Below are positions 43,245-54,346 of a stretch of DNA of 64,000 nucleotides, piece after piece. The stretch is from Peromyscus leucopus. Its lineage: Eukaryota > Chordata > Mammalia > Rodentia > Cricetidae. The notes below the pieces were generated by a model. It made no database searches. It was given only the letters and a program-made list of their open reading frames with translations, and was not told the origin of the DNA. Position 1 is the first letter of the stretch. Every line of letters starts with the position of its first letter. Both the position numbers and the translations under genes were made by a program. Where the stretch lies: NCBI RefSeq assembly GCF_004664715.2, contig NC_051082.1, positions 2,824,124-2,888,123 of the forward strand, read 5' to 3'.

Positions 43245-43411
43245 CCTCAAAGCGGATGTTGAAGGCGGAGGCTGCCTGGCCTTGGTCAGACGTGAACTCG
43301 ATGCGGATGCTGCTGCCCTCGCTCAGCAGGCCCTCGAAGGGCACGCTTTCCGTTCGGAGCGAGTCGTACAGGAGGGCCGACGTGTTTGTCCGTCCGCTGT
43401 AGACAGTCATC
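43245..43411 (-). CDS. SEZ6L: SEZ6L exon 7: second half of CUB domain 2
   Basis: The acceptor is 'cctttctccggccag|G' and the donor TTT GAG G|gtgagg. It reads MTVYSGRTNTSALLYDSLRT, then SVPFEGLLSEGSSIRIEFTS, then the closing strand SAFNIRFE. There is a sequon N-T-S. Length is 167 nt (1 + 55 codons + 1). The sequence is what I recall for mouse Sez6l almost residue for residue, supporting a rodent origin. Confidence 0.97.
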
Positions 43412-43694
43412 CTGGCCGGAGAAAGGACAGAGGGGTGCTGACATGTCTTCTCGGGTCAGTGACACTGGGGCCAGAGGGGGGAGGGGTGCGTGGGAATGCT
43501 GATCTGTCTGGACTCAAATCCTGCCTCGTCGGTCTTCCCTGTTCCTTACAAAAATGGAGACCGCCTGCTCATCCTGAGTCCCTCAGGGATGCAGGGTGGG
43601 TTGCAGAGTGAGGGGGTGTCCCAGGGTAGTCACTGTGTCATGGGTTACTCTCCTGAGAGGTGGGGTTTGGACAGCAGCACAGTCAGGTGACCCC

Positions 43695-44285
43695 AGGGAA
43701 GGTTACTACTGCTGTGATGAAACGCCACCATTAAAAGCAACATAGGGAGGAAAGGGTTAATCTGGCTTACACTTCAGCATGGCTGCTCTTCACTTAAGGA
43801 AGCCGGGACAGGAGCTCAAAACAGGGTAGGATCCTGGAGGCAGGAGCTGATGCAGAGGCCATGGAGGGGTGCTGCTAACTGGCTTGTTCTCCATGGCTTG
43901 CTCAGTCTGCCTTTGTTTGTTTGTTTGTTTGTTTGTTTTGAGACAGGGTTTCTCTGTGTAGTTTGGCGCCTTTCCTGGAACTCACTCTGTAGACCAGGCT
44001 GGCCTCGAACTCACAAAGATCCACCTGCCTCTGCCTCCCAAGTGCTGGTGATTAAAGGCGTGCGCCACCACCAACACCACCACCTGGCTCATTCTGCTTT
44101 CTTATAAAACTCAGAACCACCAGCCCGCGGATGGCGCCACTCACATGGGCTGGGCCCTCCCGCATTGATCATTAGATGAGAAAATGCCTTACAGCTGGAT
44201 CTCATGGAGGCATTTCCTCAACTGAGGCTCCTTCCTCTCTGATGACTCTAGCTTGTGTCAAGTGGACACACAAAAGCGGCCAGCG
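43695..44285 (-). mobile_element. Dispersed rodent repeat split by a B1
   Basis: 'actgctgtgatgaaacgccacc' to 'ctctagcttgtgtcaagtgga', the reverse complement of the family at 35327. A minus-strand B1 sits at 43913-44093 ('gagacagggtttctctgtgtagtttggcgcc'). Confidence 0.75.
43913..44093 (-). mobile_element. B1 SINE
   Basis: A full-length reverse-complement B1 preceded by (TTTG)n from its tail. Its 'ggcgcctttcctggaactcac' arm is the cricetid-looking variant. Confidence 0.93.
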
Positions 44286-45094
44286 CAGAGGTGACATCCC
44301 ACTCTTCATTAGCTGTCTGTCTGAGCTCTGCAGGCTAAGGTCTGTCACTCGGCTCTTCTGAAGCAGGAAGCAGGGTGGGCACCCAGCATCCCACTCAGCG
44401 CCTGGCTTGCTGCCACTGAGTATTACAGGACCTGAGCATAGAACGGTGTCATGTGGGGAACTCCTGTGACAATGCTCCTCTGTGCCCCCCATCGCTCTGT
44501 CCTGGCCGTGGAAGCAAGCTGTCACCCTTGAGGACGCCTTGAAGACAGACTGGGCTGCTCTTCCCAGCCTCTGCCCCCTCTTCCTCTGAGAACCTCTGCT
44601 TCGGCCCCGATGGGTTGCACGACTTCCTTTCTTGATCTCGTCTGTGTCCACCACCGCACCCCCAGTTCTACCAGCCAGAGTCTCCTGTGCTTTGGGGTCC
44701 TTTTAGGGCAATCCTCTGAAAAGTTTCCATTCCGCCTTGTTTCTGGGCAGAATCTTGTCAGGGATCTGAGGTCATATAACTCACATACTGGGACATTTAA
44801 GCTATTTTTTTTTTCAATAACATGCATAGGGTACATGGAACTGTCCAGCCAGGATCTTCAACCACTGTAGACTCTGGAGTGCTAGGATCTCTGGGGTCAG
44901 CTCGGCTTCTCTGTAGGTGCCCTGGACCACAAGCCGAGCGGGCTGTCTCTGGATCATTTGTCAGAATCTGCACAGCTTTCAGAAAGCTCCTGTTTTGATC
45001 TCTCTCTGTCTCTCACTGCATTTGTCTCTGTCTCTCTTTGTCTGTCTGTCTCTGTCTCTGACTATATCTCCCCCCAATCCCCGGCTCCAGTTCT

Positions 45095-45155
45095 CACTCA
45101 GGTCTTGCACATGCCAGGCTACATCTCTACCACTGAGCTACATCCACAGCCCTTG
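45095..45155 (-). mobile_element. ID-type SINE fragment
   Basis: 'aggtcttgcacatgccaggctacatctctaccactgagctacatccacagccc', the reverse complement of the tRNA-derived ID core. Confidence 0.7.
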
Positions 45156-45304
45156 GTTGGTTGAAACGCCATTCTTGGCTTTCAATGCTGTGTGTGCTGG
45201 GCCTGATCTCCATGGAGAACACGTCTTTGTCCAGAAAGAGGTGCCCGATAGATGCACCTCCTTATTCCACTAAGGAAAGAGATGCCTAAGAGGAAGCCCC
45301 AGGC

Positions 45305-45306
<2 letters not shown>

Positions 45307-45348
<42 letters not shown>

Positions 45349-45355
45349 TGTGCGC
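45307..45355. repeat. (TG)n/(CG) microsatellite
   Basis: Perfect TG for about 38 bp then a 'cgcgtgtgcgcgcg' end, a Z-DNA-prone composition. Confidence 0.93.
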
Positions 45356-45569
45356 GCGCTTGATTTCCACCACCCTCCCCTAACTTCCTAGGTGGTTCAG
45401 GCAAGTTCCTCTCCCTTGAGTGCCTCAGTTTCCTGATGGTCAGAAGCAGAGGGGTCATAGGCTCTTGGTCATCCTCCTCCAGGGCTTTCTTTCTGGGGTT
45501 CAGCCACATCGAGACTACTCACCCCACTGTCCCTGAGCTGGGGAGGGGCGGCCAGTGTGGACGGCTCAC

Positions 45570-45735
45570 CTGTCCTTCTCCTGAAGCAGCAGCCTTTCGA
45601 GATGCAGGTGCAGCTTCTGGCCTGGTGGAGCCTCGATGGTCCACACGCAGAGCTGGCTGCCATTGGCGTTGCCAGGGTAACTGGGGGAGAGAACTCGGCC
45701 GATGGTGGCATTGTGCACGGCTCCTCCACACGGGG
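45570..45735 (-). CDS. SEZ6L: SEZ6L exon 6: first half of CUB domain 2
   Basis: The acceptor is 'tccctttccgcacccag|CC' and the donor AAG GAC AG|gtgagc. It reads PCGGAVHNATIGRVLSPSYP, then NANGSQLCVWTIEAPPGQ, then KLHLHLERLLLQEKDR. It has the typical CUB start CGG, the 'SP.YP' strand, the second Cys with W (CVW), and sequons NAT and NGS. Length is 166 nt. The last AG joins the first base of exon 7 to give Arg. The open reading frame is short here because flanking stops lie close to the exon. Confidence 0.96.
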
Positions 45736-46009
45736 CTGGGTGCGGAAAGGGAGGGGTGAGGTGGTGAGAGAAGAGCAGAGAGGAAGCAGCCGACTGGGGC
45801 TCCCCTCACTGCACTCAAGTCCTTGGCTAAGGCGGAGCTGGGAACCCAGGGGAGGGGGTCTGCTGTCCCGCCAACGCCCCACCCCCATGCCTGGAGCCAC
45901 CAACATCTGTGTGCCGCTACAGAGAGGGCCTCCGTGTAAAGACCGAGCCTAGATGTTCATTAAGAACATCTACATTCATTCATCACTCACTCACTCATTC
46001 ATTCATTCA

Positions 46010-46175
46010 TCTCTGTGTGTGCATATGTGACAATGCCCCTGTGGAAGCCAGAGGACGACCCACAGGAATCAACTCTTTCCTTCCACCGCATGGGTCCTGG
46101 ATTTTGAACGCGGGTCTTTAGGAGAGGCAGCAAATGAATGCATTAACTCGCTGCACCACCTCGCTGACCTGATGC
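46010..46175 (-). mobile_element. B2/B3-type SINE
   Basis: 'gaagccagaggacgacccacaggaatcaactctttccttccaccgcatgggtcc' to 'gctgcaccacctcgctgacctg'. Confidence 0.75.
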
Positions 46176-47219
46176 CTAGACTTTCGGTTATGAAATGGCT
46201 CTCGGAGGCAGGTGGGAGCAGTTTGCAGAAGGAGAGGCATGTATTCAGGACTTAGTGTGCAGACACTCCAGCACAGTGAGGATGGAAGAAACTCCAGCTG
46301 TGTTCCTCTTTTACCCACCCAACGGCAGGCTGGAAGATATCAATAAGATCAGAGCACTCTGGGCAATGGGCAGGGTCTTATTTATTCACGGTGGGTAACT
46401 CACCGGATGGATTGTGATCATCTCCTGAAGGGCAATTCAGCAAAAACTCCTTTAAAACTATGTTGGAACACCCTGACCCAGAAATAAGCCCTGGCAGTAT
46501 ATCCTACGGGATGCTCTGGATCTGATCTGACTTGTGAATGAGGCTGCCCAGCTCCGCCTTCATCCTCCAATCCAAAGCCAGAACCGGAGTGAATCTCCCA
46601 GCACACACTGGGCTTCCACAGACCATCAAACACCGCATCTCAGAGACGGCTTAGGAATCCCAGAGCTTGAAGCAGCAGCGTGTTGGCAGACGGCCTGCCT
46701 GCTCCATTCCTGTGAGCGAGCCGCGGGGGTAGGTTGAGACCATTGGATATAAAAGTGATTTGTTCCTGTCTTCTGTACATTTGTGTTTCTGGAATTTTCT
46801 TTTAACCGGAGCCATATAACACTTTTATGTTAAAATAATATGGCGAGGTGACATTGCAAAGTGATTTGTGACCCACGGGAGCCGCACAGCTGTCAGGCCA
46901 CAGAGGAGAGGAGGTGCCGGGACTCGCTCGCTCTCAGGGGTCGCGGTGTGGGTCTGGTTCAATGTGGTGTTTTGGAGAGCTGGTCCAAAGCCTCTCGGTG
47001 CAGGGTGATCCCTGTCCTCGAGGAGGATTGAGGACGCATAGGCATCCTTCTTGTCCAAGCACAAGTGCCCAGTTCCCCGTCCAGGGTCAGAGCAGCAGAA
47101 CACACAAAGACAGGCTGTGTTATGGAGCTGCCTCTTCCTTTGAGGAAAAACACAGCTCCTGGCTCCTCCCCGTGTCCTGGGAGTCCCTGCTCAGGTGTCC
47201 CTTCTCCCCAACTCCTTTC

Positions 47220-47775
47220 TTTGTTTTTTTTTTCTTCTTTTCTTTTAAAGACAGGGTCTCATGTCCAGGCTGGTCTCAAATTCACTATGTAGGTGAAGAC
47301 GACCTTAACTCCTGATCCTCCTGCCTCCGCCTCCCTCCCAAGGGCTGAGATGAAATGTGTGCTGGGGATCGAACCCAGGCTGTGTGCAAGCTAGAGGAGC
47401 ACTCAAATTAATGCCCTCAGCCACTATTGACATCCTCCGTGTTCCTCATACCTCTTCTAGACCAGGCTGGCCTCGAACTCAGAACTCAGAGATCTGCCTC
47501 CCCAGTGCTGGGATTAAAGGCATTGTCTTTCTAAAGAATTTCTCTGCAAAACACATTTTACAACAGTGTGGGCTCTTGGCTGTGATGACAGTGGGGTCTT
47601 AGTGGACCCCAGCACCCGATGATATGGTTTATATAGTGTGTGCACAGAAATAATAGAAATATTAGTATCTACCTATTTACTTCTTAGAAACGTGAGAGAG
47701 GGTCTTCATCTGTAGCCCAGGTTGGCCTTGAACTGTGAATGTCCTGCCTCGGCCTCCCAAGTGCTAAGATTGCGG
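47220..47775 (-). mobile_element. Cluster of old B1/ID SINE fragments
   Basis: B1-like at 47250-47345, an ID core at 47360-47420, B1 3' part at 47455-47525 and another B1-like at 47690-47775, all reverse complement and diverged. Confidence 0.65.
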
Positions 47776-48454
47776 CCTTGGCTTCCTGAAATATTTCTGA
47801 ATGAATAACAGCTGTTCACTTTACAAACGGGTCAAAGAAGTTGAGAGACATTAAGTCACTTGCTCGAGGACGCACAGCTAACAAGTGGAGCCACTGGGAT
47901 GCAGGCCGGGGTTGCTTCAAGCCCTGTCTCACTCACAGTGGCACCTGATGAGTCAGAGAGAAGCCAGGGTCGGGGGTGGAGGGCGGAGCAGGGTGCTTTA
48001 CAGATGGCAGATGCAGAGAGGGCCGCTCCTTGCTCCGGTTCATTTGGCACCCCAGCTCGGTTTTTGACACGAGGCGGATGTTCACAGTGTTTGCTGAACG
48101 ACGTCGTGATGGAACTGGGTTGGCAGTGGGAGAGAGGGTTCGATAGCCCTCCTCTGCCCGGGACTCAGCTGTGTAGCAGGTGGGGAGAGCACTAGGAAGC
48201 CATCCCCCCTGAGTGCAGGATTCCCTTCCTGTCCCATCCTAGGGACACCGTCCTCCTGTCTGTCAGCCTGGGGCTCACATCACCATCCTGCCACATATCT
48301 GCAATGGACTAGACAGCCAATGAGGCCCTCTGAACCTGAGGTGTGCCCACGGTGACTGGGGGTGGGCATGATCTCACCCCTGACAGGTCCCTGATGGGGA
48401 ACAGGCTGATGCCTCCCAACCTGTCCTCTCGCCTCTGACGTATCAGTATAGTCT

Positions 48455-48575
48455 TTTATTTTCCTTTGAGGCAGGGTCTTACTATGTACCCCTGGCTGAC
48501 CTGGAACTTGCTGTGTAGACCAGGCTGACCTTAGAACTCACAGAGATCCTCCTGCCTCTGCCTCCCGAGCGATGT
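48455..48575 (-). mobile_element. B1 SINE
   Basis: 'gaggcagggtcttactatgtacccc' to 'cctgcctctgcctcccgagcgatg'. Confidence 0.8.
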
Positions 48576-48856
48576 TGACGTATTCTGACTTCCTCAAACC
48601 TGCTGGGCCCTTTCACCTCTGGGTCTTTGCACAGACTGGCTCACTGGCTGGGACCGCTTCCACCCTCTGCCTCCACTTAGCTTCCACAGCCTGGTCCCTC
48701 GGGGACTCCTTCCTGGGTCTCTGGTCTACCGTCACCTCTTGTCCCTGAGCCCCTCTACCCAGGGTGACAGGGTTTCTCCTGTCCCCACCTGCTCTATGAC
48801 GTTGCCCCTGTGACCCCCTCTCTGGTACTTCCTGCTCTCCCATGTCATCTGGTCAC

Positions 48857-49235
48857 ATATTGTGGTGGTTTGCATGAGAATGGTCCCCATAGGCTCATAT
48901 TTGAGTGTTTATTCACCCGGGAGTAGAACTGTTTGGGAAGGATTGGGAGGTGTGGCCCTGCTGAAGGAAGTGTGTCACTGGGGGTGGTGCTTTGCAGTTT
49001 CAATAGCCCACGCCAGGCCCAGTCTCTCTCTCTGCCTCCTGCCTGTGGATCACGGTGTAAAGCTCTCGGTTAGTGCTCTAGCGCTGTGCCTGTCTGCTCC
49101 CACCACAATGACCACAGACTCACCTGCTGGAACTGTGAGCAAGCCCCCAATTAGATGACTTTTTTTTAAAAAAAGAAGGGTTCCCTCAGCCTTGGTGTTT
49201 CTGCACAGTCATAGAGCAGTAACTAAGACACACAT
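48857..49235 (+). mobile_element. Dispersed rodent repeat (same family as 8411-8775)
   Basis: 'tgtggtggtttgcatgagaatggtccccataggctcat' through 'ggaactgtgagcaagcccccaatta' to 'agcagtaactaagacac'. I recognise it as common in rodent genomes, probably a hAT-type non-autonomous DNA element, but I am unsure of its name. Confidence 0.65.
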
Positions 49236-49659
49236 TCTACACCAAGCTGCAGACTCTGAGAGAGCATACTCTCACAGCTCCAGCCATGAGTACAGAACCC
49301 AGTAAACAGTGGACACTGGTGGGTGTTGGCAGGATGACAGACTCCCTGGGTCAAGGATCCTTGAAGGATGACAGATCCACCAACCAAGGACCCTTGAAGG
49401 TTGATGGGTCCTGGCTGTCCTTGGTATCTAGGATTCCACCTGCAGGCCTGCACCATCCACTTCTCTCCACCAGAGGGCATTAGACCGCCTTAGTGGGTGG
49501 CTGTCACCAACTTTTGAGTTCACATTAACTAAGCTCAAAAAACCAAACCAAACAGCACCAGCCATCCCCAAAGTCCAAACAACAAGAGGAACAAGGGACA
49601 AGCCAGCCCTCATCATTATAAAAAGGGTAGTGTCACAGGCTACATGAAGAGGTCAAAAG

Positions 49660-50370
49660 AAAACCACGAGTAGGGGAAGGGGCCTACGCATCGTTATTGC
49701 ATCAAGGTTTGGATTCAGCATATATAAAGAGTGCTTTCAGCACAAACAACAACCCAGTAAGTAGCCTCTGGAATGATGGGCAAAGGGTTTGAAGAGCCTT
49801 TCTTTGGAGATGGCATACGGACAGCCCCCGTATACGAGCACAGAGAAGCATTTGAAAAGACATGTGATGTCAGTACTTATCAGGGAAACATGAGAACGTG
49901 GTGAGATGCCTACAGACACACTGTGCTGGTTACAGAGCACAGAAAATAGTCGGTAAGTGTTGGGGCAGGACAGAACTGCTCTACCACCAGGGGGACGGTG
50001 AAGTGGTGCAGCGGCTGTGGGAAGTGTGAGCCTACTGCAGGGATCACCCTGTAGGACCTAAGGATCATATTTAAGAGAAATGAAAACGTACTCCCATGTT
50101 CACAGCAGAGCAGTTACTAAGATAAAAAGTGGAAATAATTCTAATGTCCAGTGATGGACAGCTAAACAAAATAGAATCTAACCCACATGACAGAATATTC
50201 CTCGGCCACAAAAGGAACAGCATGCTGATCTGTGCTGTTACATGGGTAGATCCTGAAAATCCCATGGCTAGTGGAAGAAGACAGACACAGAAGTCATGTG
50301 CTGACTGTGTGAGATCTCACAACAGAGGCAGAAAGGTGGCCGCTGGGGGTGTGGGCAGGACATTGTCTGA
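49660..50370 (+). mobile_element. Old L1 3' fragment (plus strand)
   Basis: Recognisable L1 ORF2 tail phrases: 'atgggcaaagggtttgaa', 'cagggaaacatgagaac', 'aatattcctcggccacaaaaggaac'. Broken throughout. Confidence 0.7.
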
Positions 50371-50591
50371 TGAAGGCTTAGCATCCAGAATATGCAAAGA
50401 AGACAGCCGAAGCCACTAAGTAGACTGTTGAGTGACCGCTGAGGAGCAGGGTTCCCACTGGACAGAGCGGTGTAGCACAGAGCACCACAGCATGCTAAGT
50501 GTCCTCGAGAGCCAATTTCATGCATTTTATTTATCACAGCACAGTGTGGGGAGTAAGAGCCTGGCCCAAGGTTACTCCAGACGCCACAGAG

Positions 50592-50797
50592 CAGCGGTTC
50601 CCAACCTGTGGGTCTAGACCCCTCTGGGGGTCGCATATCCGATATCCTGCATATCAGATAGTTGCATTATGATTCATAACAGCAGCAAAATGTACAAGTT
50701 GTGACGTAGTAATGGACGTAATTGTGTGGTTGGGGGTCGCCACAACGTGAGCAACGGTATTAAAGGGTCGCAGCATCAGGAAGGTTGAGAACCACTG
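50592..50797 (-). mobile_element. Small hAT-type DNA transposon (URR1-like)
   Basis: The ends form terminal inverted repeats (cagcggttcccaacct at the left, aggttgagaaccactg at the right), typical of hAT-Charlie elements. The interior matches the common rodent element with 'gggtcgcatatc...atcctgcatatcagata'. Complete, non-autonomous, no ORF. Its end lies 50 bp from exon 5. Confidence 0.85.
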
Positions 50798-50847
50798 CAC
50801 TCTAGGGTGCTGCCTCCCACCTCCCGGCGGGTGGACACTGGTGGTAC

Positions 50848-51033
50848 CTGAGCAGACAGGCTCCTGGCTGCTCCAGTGGGGTTTGGAGGCATTGATGCAG
50901 GTCAGAGTCTTGGCTCCCTGCAGCTCGTAGCCCAGGTGGCAGTGGAAGTGAGCCACCCCACCCGAGTGCAGATCCATCACCGTGACATCTCCAGCTTCGG
51001 GCCGGCGGGGGAAGCTGCAGCCCAGCATGAAAG
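50848..51033 (-). CDS. SEZ6L: SEZ6L exon 5: sushi (CCP) domain 1
   Basis: A single-exon sushi domain, read as FMLGCSFPRRPEAGDVTVMD, then HFHCHLGYELQGAKTLTCIN, then ASKPHWSSQEPVCS. The four cysteines (CSF, FHC, LTC, PVC) and the tryptophan of the HW motif define the CCP fold. There is one N-A-S sequon. Acceptor 'ccttcctccccag', donor TCA G|gtacca; 186 nt, phase 1 to phase 1, so the domain is a symmetric module. A small hAT transposon ends only 51 bp into the downstream intron. Confidence 0.97.
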
Positions 51034-51579
51034 CTGGGGAGGAAGGAGAAACGCAAGCGCATCAGCCGCAGACAGGGAACCAGCGCGACCCACATCCCCG
51101 CAGCAGCCTTGTGCTGAGGACAGAGGGGAACTAACCCCGGGGGAGGATGGGCGCTGGAGTTGCCAGCTTTGTGGTTCCCCCACCTTATTTTTTGAGGTGA
51201 GGTCTCTCACTGGCTCGGAGCTTACTGATTTGGCTAATCTGGCTGGCCAGCAAGTCCTAGGAATCCTCCCGTCTCCACCTCCCACCACTGGGGTTACAGG
51301 TGTGCCCTGCTTTGCCTTTTATGTGGGTTCTGGGGATCGAAGCGTAGTCCTCACCAAGCTCTTTCTTTACCTGAGCCCTCTCTCCAGTTTCAAAATTACG
51401 TATGTTCCATTCTTGGCTTTAAAAACCATTGCTCTCAGACAGGGAGGAGGGGGTCTTTTGATTTAATCAGAGTGATGGTGGGGTCCCTGGCACAAAAATA
51501 AAGCTCAGGAGTGTGGCTGGGTGTTGGAGGAAACTGAGGCCGGTTTCTCCACCTCGCTGGACGCCTCAGCAGACCCTAC
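51034..51579 (-). other. SEZ6L: SEZ6L intron 4 with an old SINE
   Basis: 546 bp. An old minus-strand B1-like SINE is recognisable at about 51180-51305 ('gaggtgaggtctctcactggctcgg' ... 'ccaccactggggttacaggtg'). The rest is unremarkable. Confidence 0.75.
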
Positions 51580-51772
51580 CCTGGTAGTGCAACTGGAAGG
51601 TCCCGAGGCCGTCGTCCTGGAAGGTCCGGAAGTACACAGAGATGGCGTTGGTGGGGCTACGGATCACCTGGCCCTCCACCAGGAGAGTCTGGTTGGCTAG
51701 GACGGTCAGGGTGGGGCCGTCCACTCCACGGATGGAGAGCAGTTCCCCCTCAGACAGGTTCACGCTCTTCAC
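51580..51772 (-). CDS. SEZ6L: SEZ6L exon 4: second half of CUB domain 1
   Basis: The acceptor is 'ccgtgtgttccag|GTG' and the donor CAC TAC CAG G|gtaggg. It reads VKSVNLSEGELLSIRGVDG, then TLTVLANQTLLVEGQVIRSP and the CUB-closing strand FQDDGLGTFQLHYQ. There are N-glycosylation sequons at NLS and NQT. Length is 193 nt, 64 codons plus one base, and the leftover G pairs with CT at the start of exon 5 to give Ala. The domain lacks the disulfide pair of many CUBs between these strands, as expected for the first CUB of this family as far as I recall. Nothing is broken. Confidence 0.97.
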
Positions 51773-52280
51773 CTGGAACACACGGGGTAGACAGAGAGAG
51801 CTGGGGCAGCAGGGGTGCAGCTCGGAGAGGGTGGGGAGAGGCCCCTCTGCGGACAACTAACGGCACTGGGTGCTGAGGGCTGCGTGGACTCAACACACTC
51901 CCTCTTGTCTGTGTGAACTGCTGAGCGAGGGGCGCTCTCGTTTCTAGGTCTCTCTTAGTTTTCTCTCGTCTGCGCTGTGACGTCACTCCAGGGCGACCCA
52001 CCCTTCTCCAGGCTGCTCGCCTCTGCTCTCTGTGTTGTAGGGGGTGGGATGGGAGATACGGTGGACCCAGGTGCACACATGCACGTATGTGTTGTATATG
52101 GTGTCTGCTTGTGTTTAATAAGCGGGGTGTGAAGGGACTTCCTTTCTGGATAACACATCCGATGCTTTGCCAACACGTCCTCAGGCTTCTGTTGGACATG
52201 CCCTTGTGGGAAGTCCCGCTCTGTAGACCCTGATTTGAGGAAAGGAGGTGTGACAGTCAGGCCAACCGAGACTAGGTTAC
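51773..52280 (-). other. SEZ6L: SEZ6L intron 3
   Basis: A short intron of 508 bp, apparently without repeats. A T/G-rich stretch near 52070-52130 is the only compositional feature seen. Confidence 0.9.
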
Positions 52281-52414
52281 CTGCAACTCCACTCCGTAGC
52301 CGGTGTAGACCGTCACATTGTATGTACACTCCAGGAAGCTGCCGAAGGGCTGAGGTGGGAAATCATTCGAGTCGATGTATCCCTCGGGGTCAGAGAAGCT
52401 CACACTACAAAGAG
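52281..52414 (-). CDS. SEZ6L: SEZ6L exon 3: first half of CUB domain 1
   Basis: The acceptor is 'tctgtttctcggcag' and the donor TTG CAG|gtaacc. The exon starts with the last two bases of an Ala codon begun in exon 2 and reads LCSVSFSDPEGYIDSNDFPP, then FLECTYNVTVYTGYGVELQ. This is the N-terminal half of CUB1, with the first CUB cysteine, the 'G.I.S..FP' start strand, and an N-V-T glycosylation sequon. It ends on a complete codon, so the next exon starts in phase 0. Length is 134 nt (2 + 44 codons). Its pairing with exon 4 to make one CUB domain matches the two-exon-per-CUB layout seen for CUB2 and CUB3. Confidence 0.97.
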
Positions 52415-52619
52415 CTGCCGAGAAACAGACGCTGCCGTCAGAACCAGGGGTCTGCGGCTGGCCCAGGAGCTCGGGGATGGGCTGTGGGGTAGAAGCCGAC
52501 CTGTAGGGGTCTGCGCTGTATCGTATGTCCACCAGACCCCATCCATCCCTGGAGTCAACACAACAAAGCCCGCCACCAGTTCTTACCTCTACGGAATCCT
52601 CAGTCTAAAGAGAGAGAGT

Positions 52620-52915
52620 TCCTGTTTCCTCACGCCTTATGTACCTTTCTGTGTCCTGCCATATTACTTCCTGGGATTAAAGACATGTGTGCTTCCCAAG
52701 CAAAGACATGAGATCTCAAGGGCTGGGATTAAAGGCTCTGTTCCCAGTGTGGCCTTGAACTCACAGAGATCCAGATGGATCTCTGACTCTGACTCCTGAG
52801 TGATAGGATTAAGGGTGTGTGCCACCATTGTCTGGCCTCTATGTCTAATCTAGTGGCTGGCTCTGTCCTCTGATCTCAGATAAGTTTATTAGGGTCCACA
52901 ATATATCACCATAGA
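52620..52915 (-). mobile_element. B1-containing composite repeat, copy 2
   Basis: 'ttgtacc'-type start is lost, but 'gtgtggccttgaactcacagagatccagatgg' to 'tctcagataagtttattagggtccacaatat' parallels 22620-22775. Confidence 0.6.
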
Positions 52916-53092
52916 GTTATTTATTTTATGTATGTGGTGCTCTATCTGCATGTACACTTGCACGCCAGAAGAGGGCATCAGATCCCATTATAGGTGCCTG
53001 TGAGCCATCATGTGGTTGCTGGGAATTGAACTCAGGACCTTTGGAAGAGCTGCCAATGCTCTTAACCACTGAGCCATCTCTCCAGCCCCATT
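52916..53092 (-). mobile_element. B2 SINE
   Basis: 'gccagaagagggcatcagatccc' to 'ttaaccactgagccatctctccagcccc', a near full-length reverse-complement B2. Confidence 0.94.
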
Positions 53093-54017
53093 CCACTCCC
53101 ATCTTAAAGACAGGTAGGTCAAAGCACAGGAAGGGCCCCATCTGGGCCGAGCTCACACACACACAACACACATTCAGACCCAGCTAACGGTCTTAGTTGT
53201 TAGGTACAAAGTAGCCTCACCCCCCTAAATGTCAGTGCTGGTGACAATGATGTCCTAAACAGAAGGACTTCGGCTGGGAAAAGAGAAGGATTATTCACTG
53301 GTAAACAAGGGCCTGAAGGTGGCTTTCTATTTACCAGGGGTGTCCTATAATCTGTCCCAAAGGTCAACTACTTCTGGCAAGGGCAAAAGGTCCTGGTCAA
53401 TCTGAACAGCCTACAACCGCTCAAAGACCCGCCCTGTCATGCAAAATCCGGTTGCTTTTCCACATTTTTACTGTGGCCTTGGAAGTTTGTTTTTCAATTA
53501 ACCTTTCTTTCTACCCATGGGGAGGTCTAGTTCTGTGGTTTCACCTCACCTTCGATTTGCACAGTGGGCAGCTACGTTGACGCATGCTGGACAACTGTGG
53601 CCCCTCTCCATAGGAAAGGATTCAAACACAGAGAGGCACCGAGCCTACGTAGGCTGGGCGAGCAGCCTCAGTGGTCCATCCACACCATGGTGGGTGCTCC
53701 CCGGCTCCCTGGCCTATCAATTTCCACCTGAGCTCCATCCAGTCCCTTCTGTAGGAAGGTGTAGGAAGTGAACATCCTCCTCCTTTATGCTCTCAATCAT
53801 CCTGACAAGCCCCCCCCCCCCCCACCATGATGACAGATGTCTGTGTGAACAGCTCTTGTATGGTTTAGGAAATGCGGTGAGGAAAACGTCTGGGACTCAC
53901 AGGACTGATACAACTAAAGTTTCTGAAATCTCTATCTGTGGTCGACTGACTGTACCAGGGGGAGCCCAGAGACAGGAAGGGCCGGAGGTAGGATAGCCTG
54001 GAAGAGTCGCACTTCGG

Positions 54018-54110
54018 GTGAGAGGGCGGGGCTCCGTGGTAAAGTACTTGCCTAGTATGTGCCTGACCCTGAGTTCTGTTCCTAGGGCACGCGCATGTGC
54101 ACACGCGCGA

Positions 54111-54164
<54 letters not shown>

Positions 54165-54165
54165 C
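54018..54165 (+). mobile_element. ID SINE with (CA)n tail
   Basis: 'ggcggggctccgtggtaaagtacttgcctagtatgtgcctgaccctgagttc' is an ID core in plus orientation. It continues into a perfect (CA)n of about 45 bp, so the microsatellite probably grew from the SINE tail. Confidence 0.8.
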
Positions 54166-54346
54166 TAGCTCTCTCTCTCTCTTGCTCCCAAAACAAAGCA
54201 AAACAAACAAACAAACAAAGAAAATGGCCGGAGTGGCTCAGTGCTAGCGTGCCCGCCCTCCAGGCGCAAGGGCCGGGTCCCACGCCCACGGTGGGAAATC
54301 CAGAAATGATGAACTACAGCAGGGGTAGGCGGCCAGCGTGGCGCAC

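Larger units (their letters stand above)
43412..45569 (-). other. SEZ6L: SEZ6L intron 6
   Basis: 2.2 kb. It holds a dispersed rodent repeat (43695-44285) split by a B1 (43913-44093), a minus-strand ID SINE (45095-45155) and a (TG)n tract (45307-45355). The segment 44290-45000 has only a CT-rich tract near 45000-45060. Confidence 0.9.
45736..50847 (-). other. SEZ6L: SEZ6L intron 5
   Basis: 5.1 kb. Contents in plus-strand order: a B2/B3 SINE (46010-46175), several minus-strand B1-type SINEs (47220-47345, 47455-47525, 47690-47775, 48455-48575), a dispersed rodent repeat (48857-49235), an old L1 3' fragment (49660-50370) and a complete small hAT element (50592-50797). Segments 46180-47200 and 47780-48450 show nothing I can name. 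Confidence 0.9.
52415..54346 (-). other. SEZ6L: SEZ6L intron 2
   Basis: About 1.9 kb. It holds a B1-containing composite repeat (52620-52915), a B2 SINE (52916-53092), a C-run at 53810-53822, and an ID SINE ending in a (CA)n tract (54018-54165). The segment 53100-54000 has no recognisable element. Confidence 0.9.

Noticed and set aside
50654..50847. Reading exon 5 past its donor into the intron (tail GTTSVHPPGG)
   Set aside because: The gt at 50847-50846 matches a donor and the phase fits exon 6. The extension would run into the hAT element.
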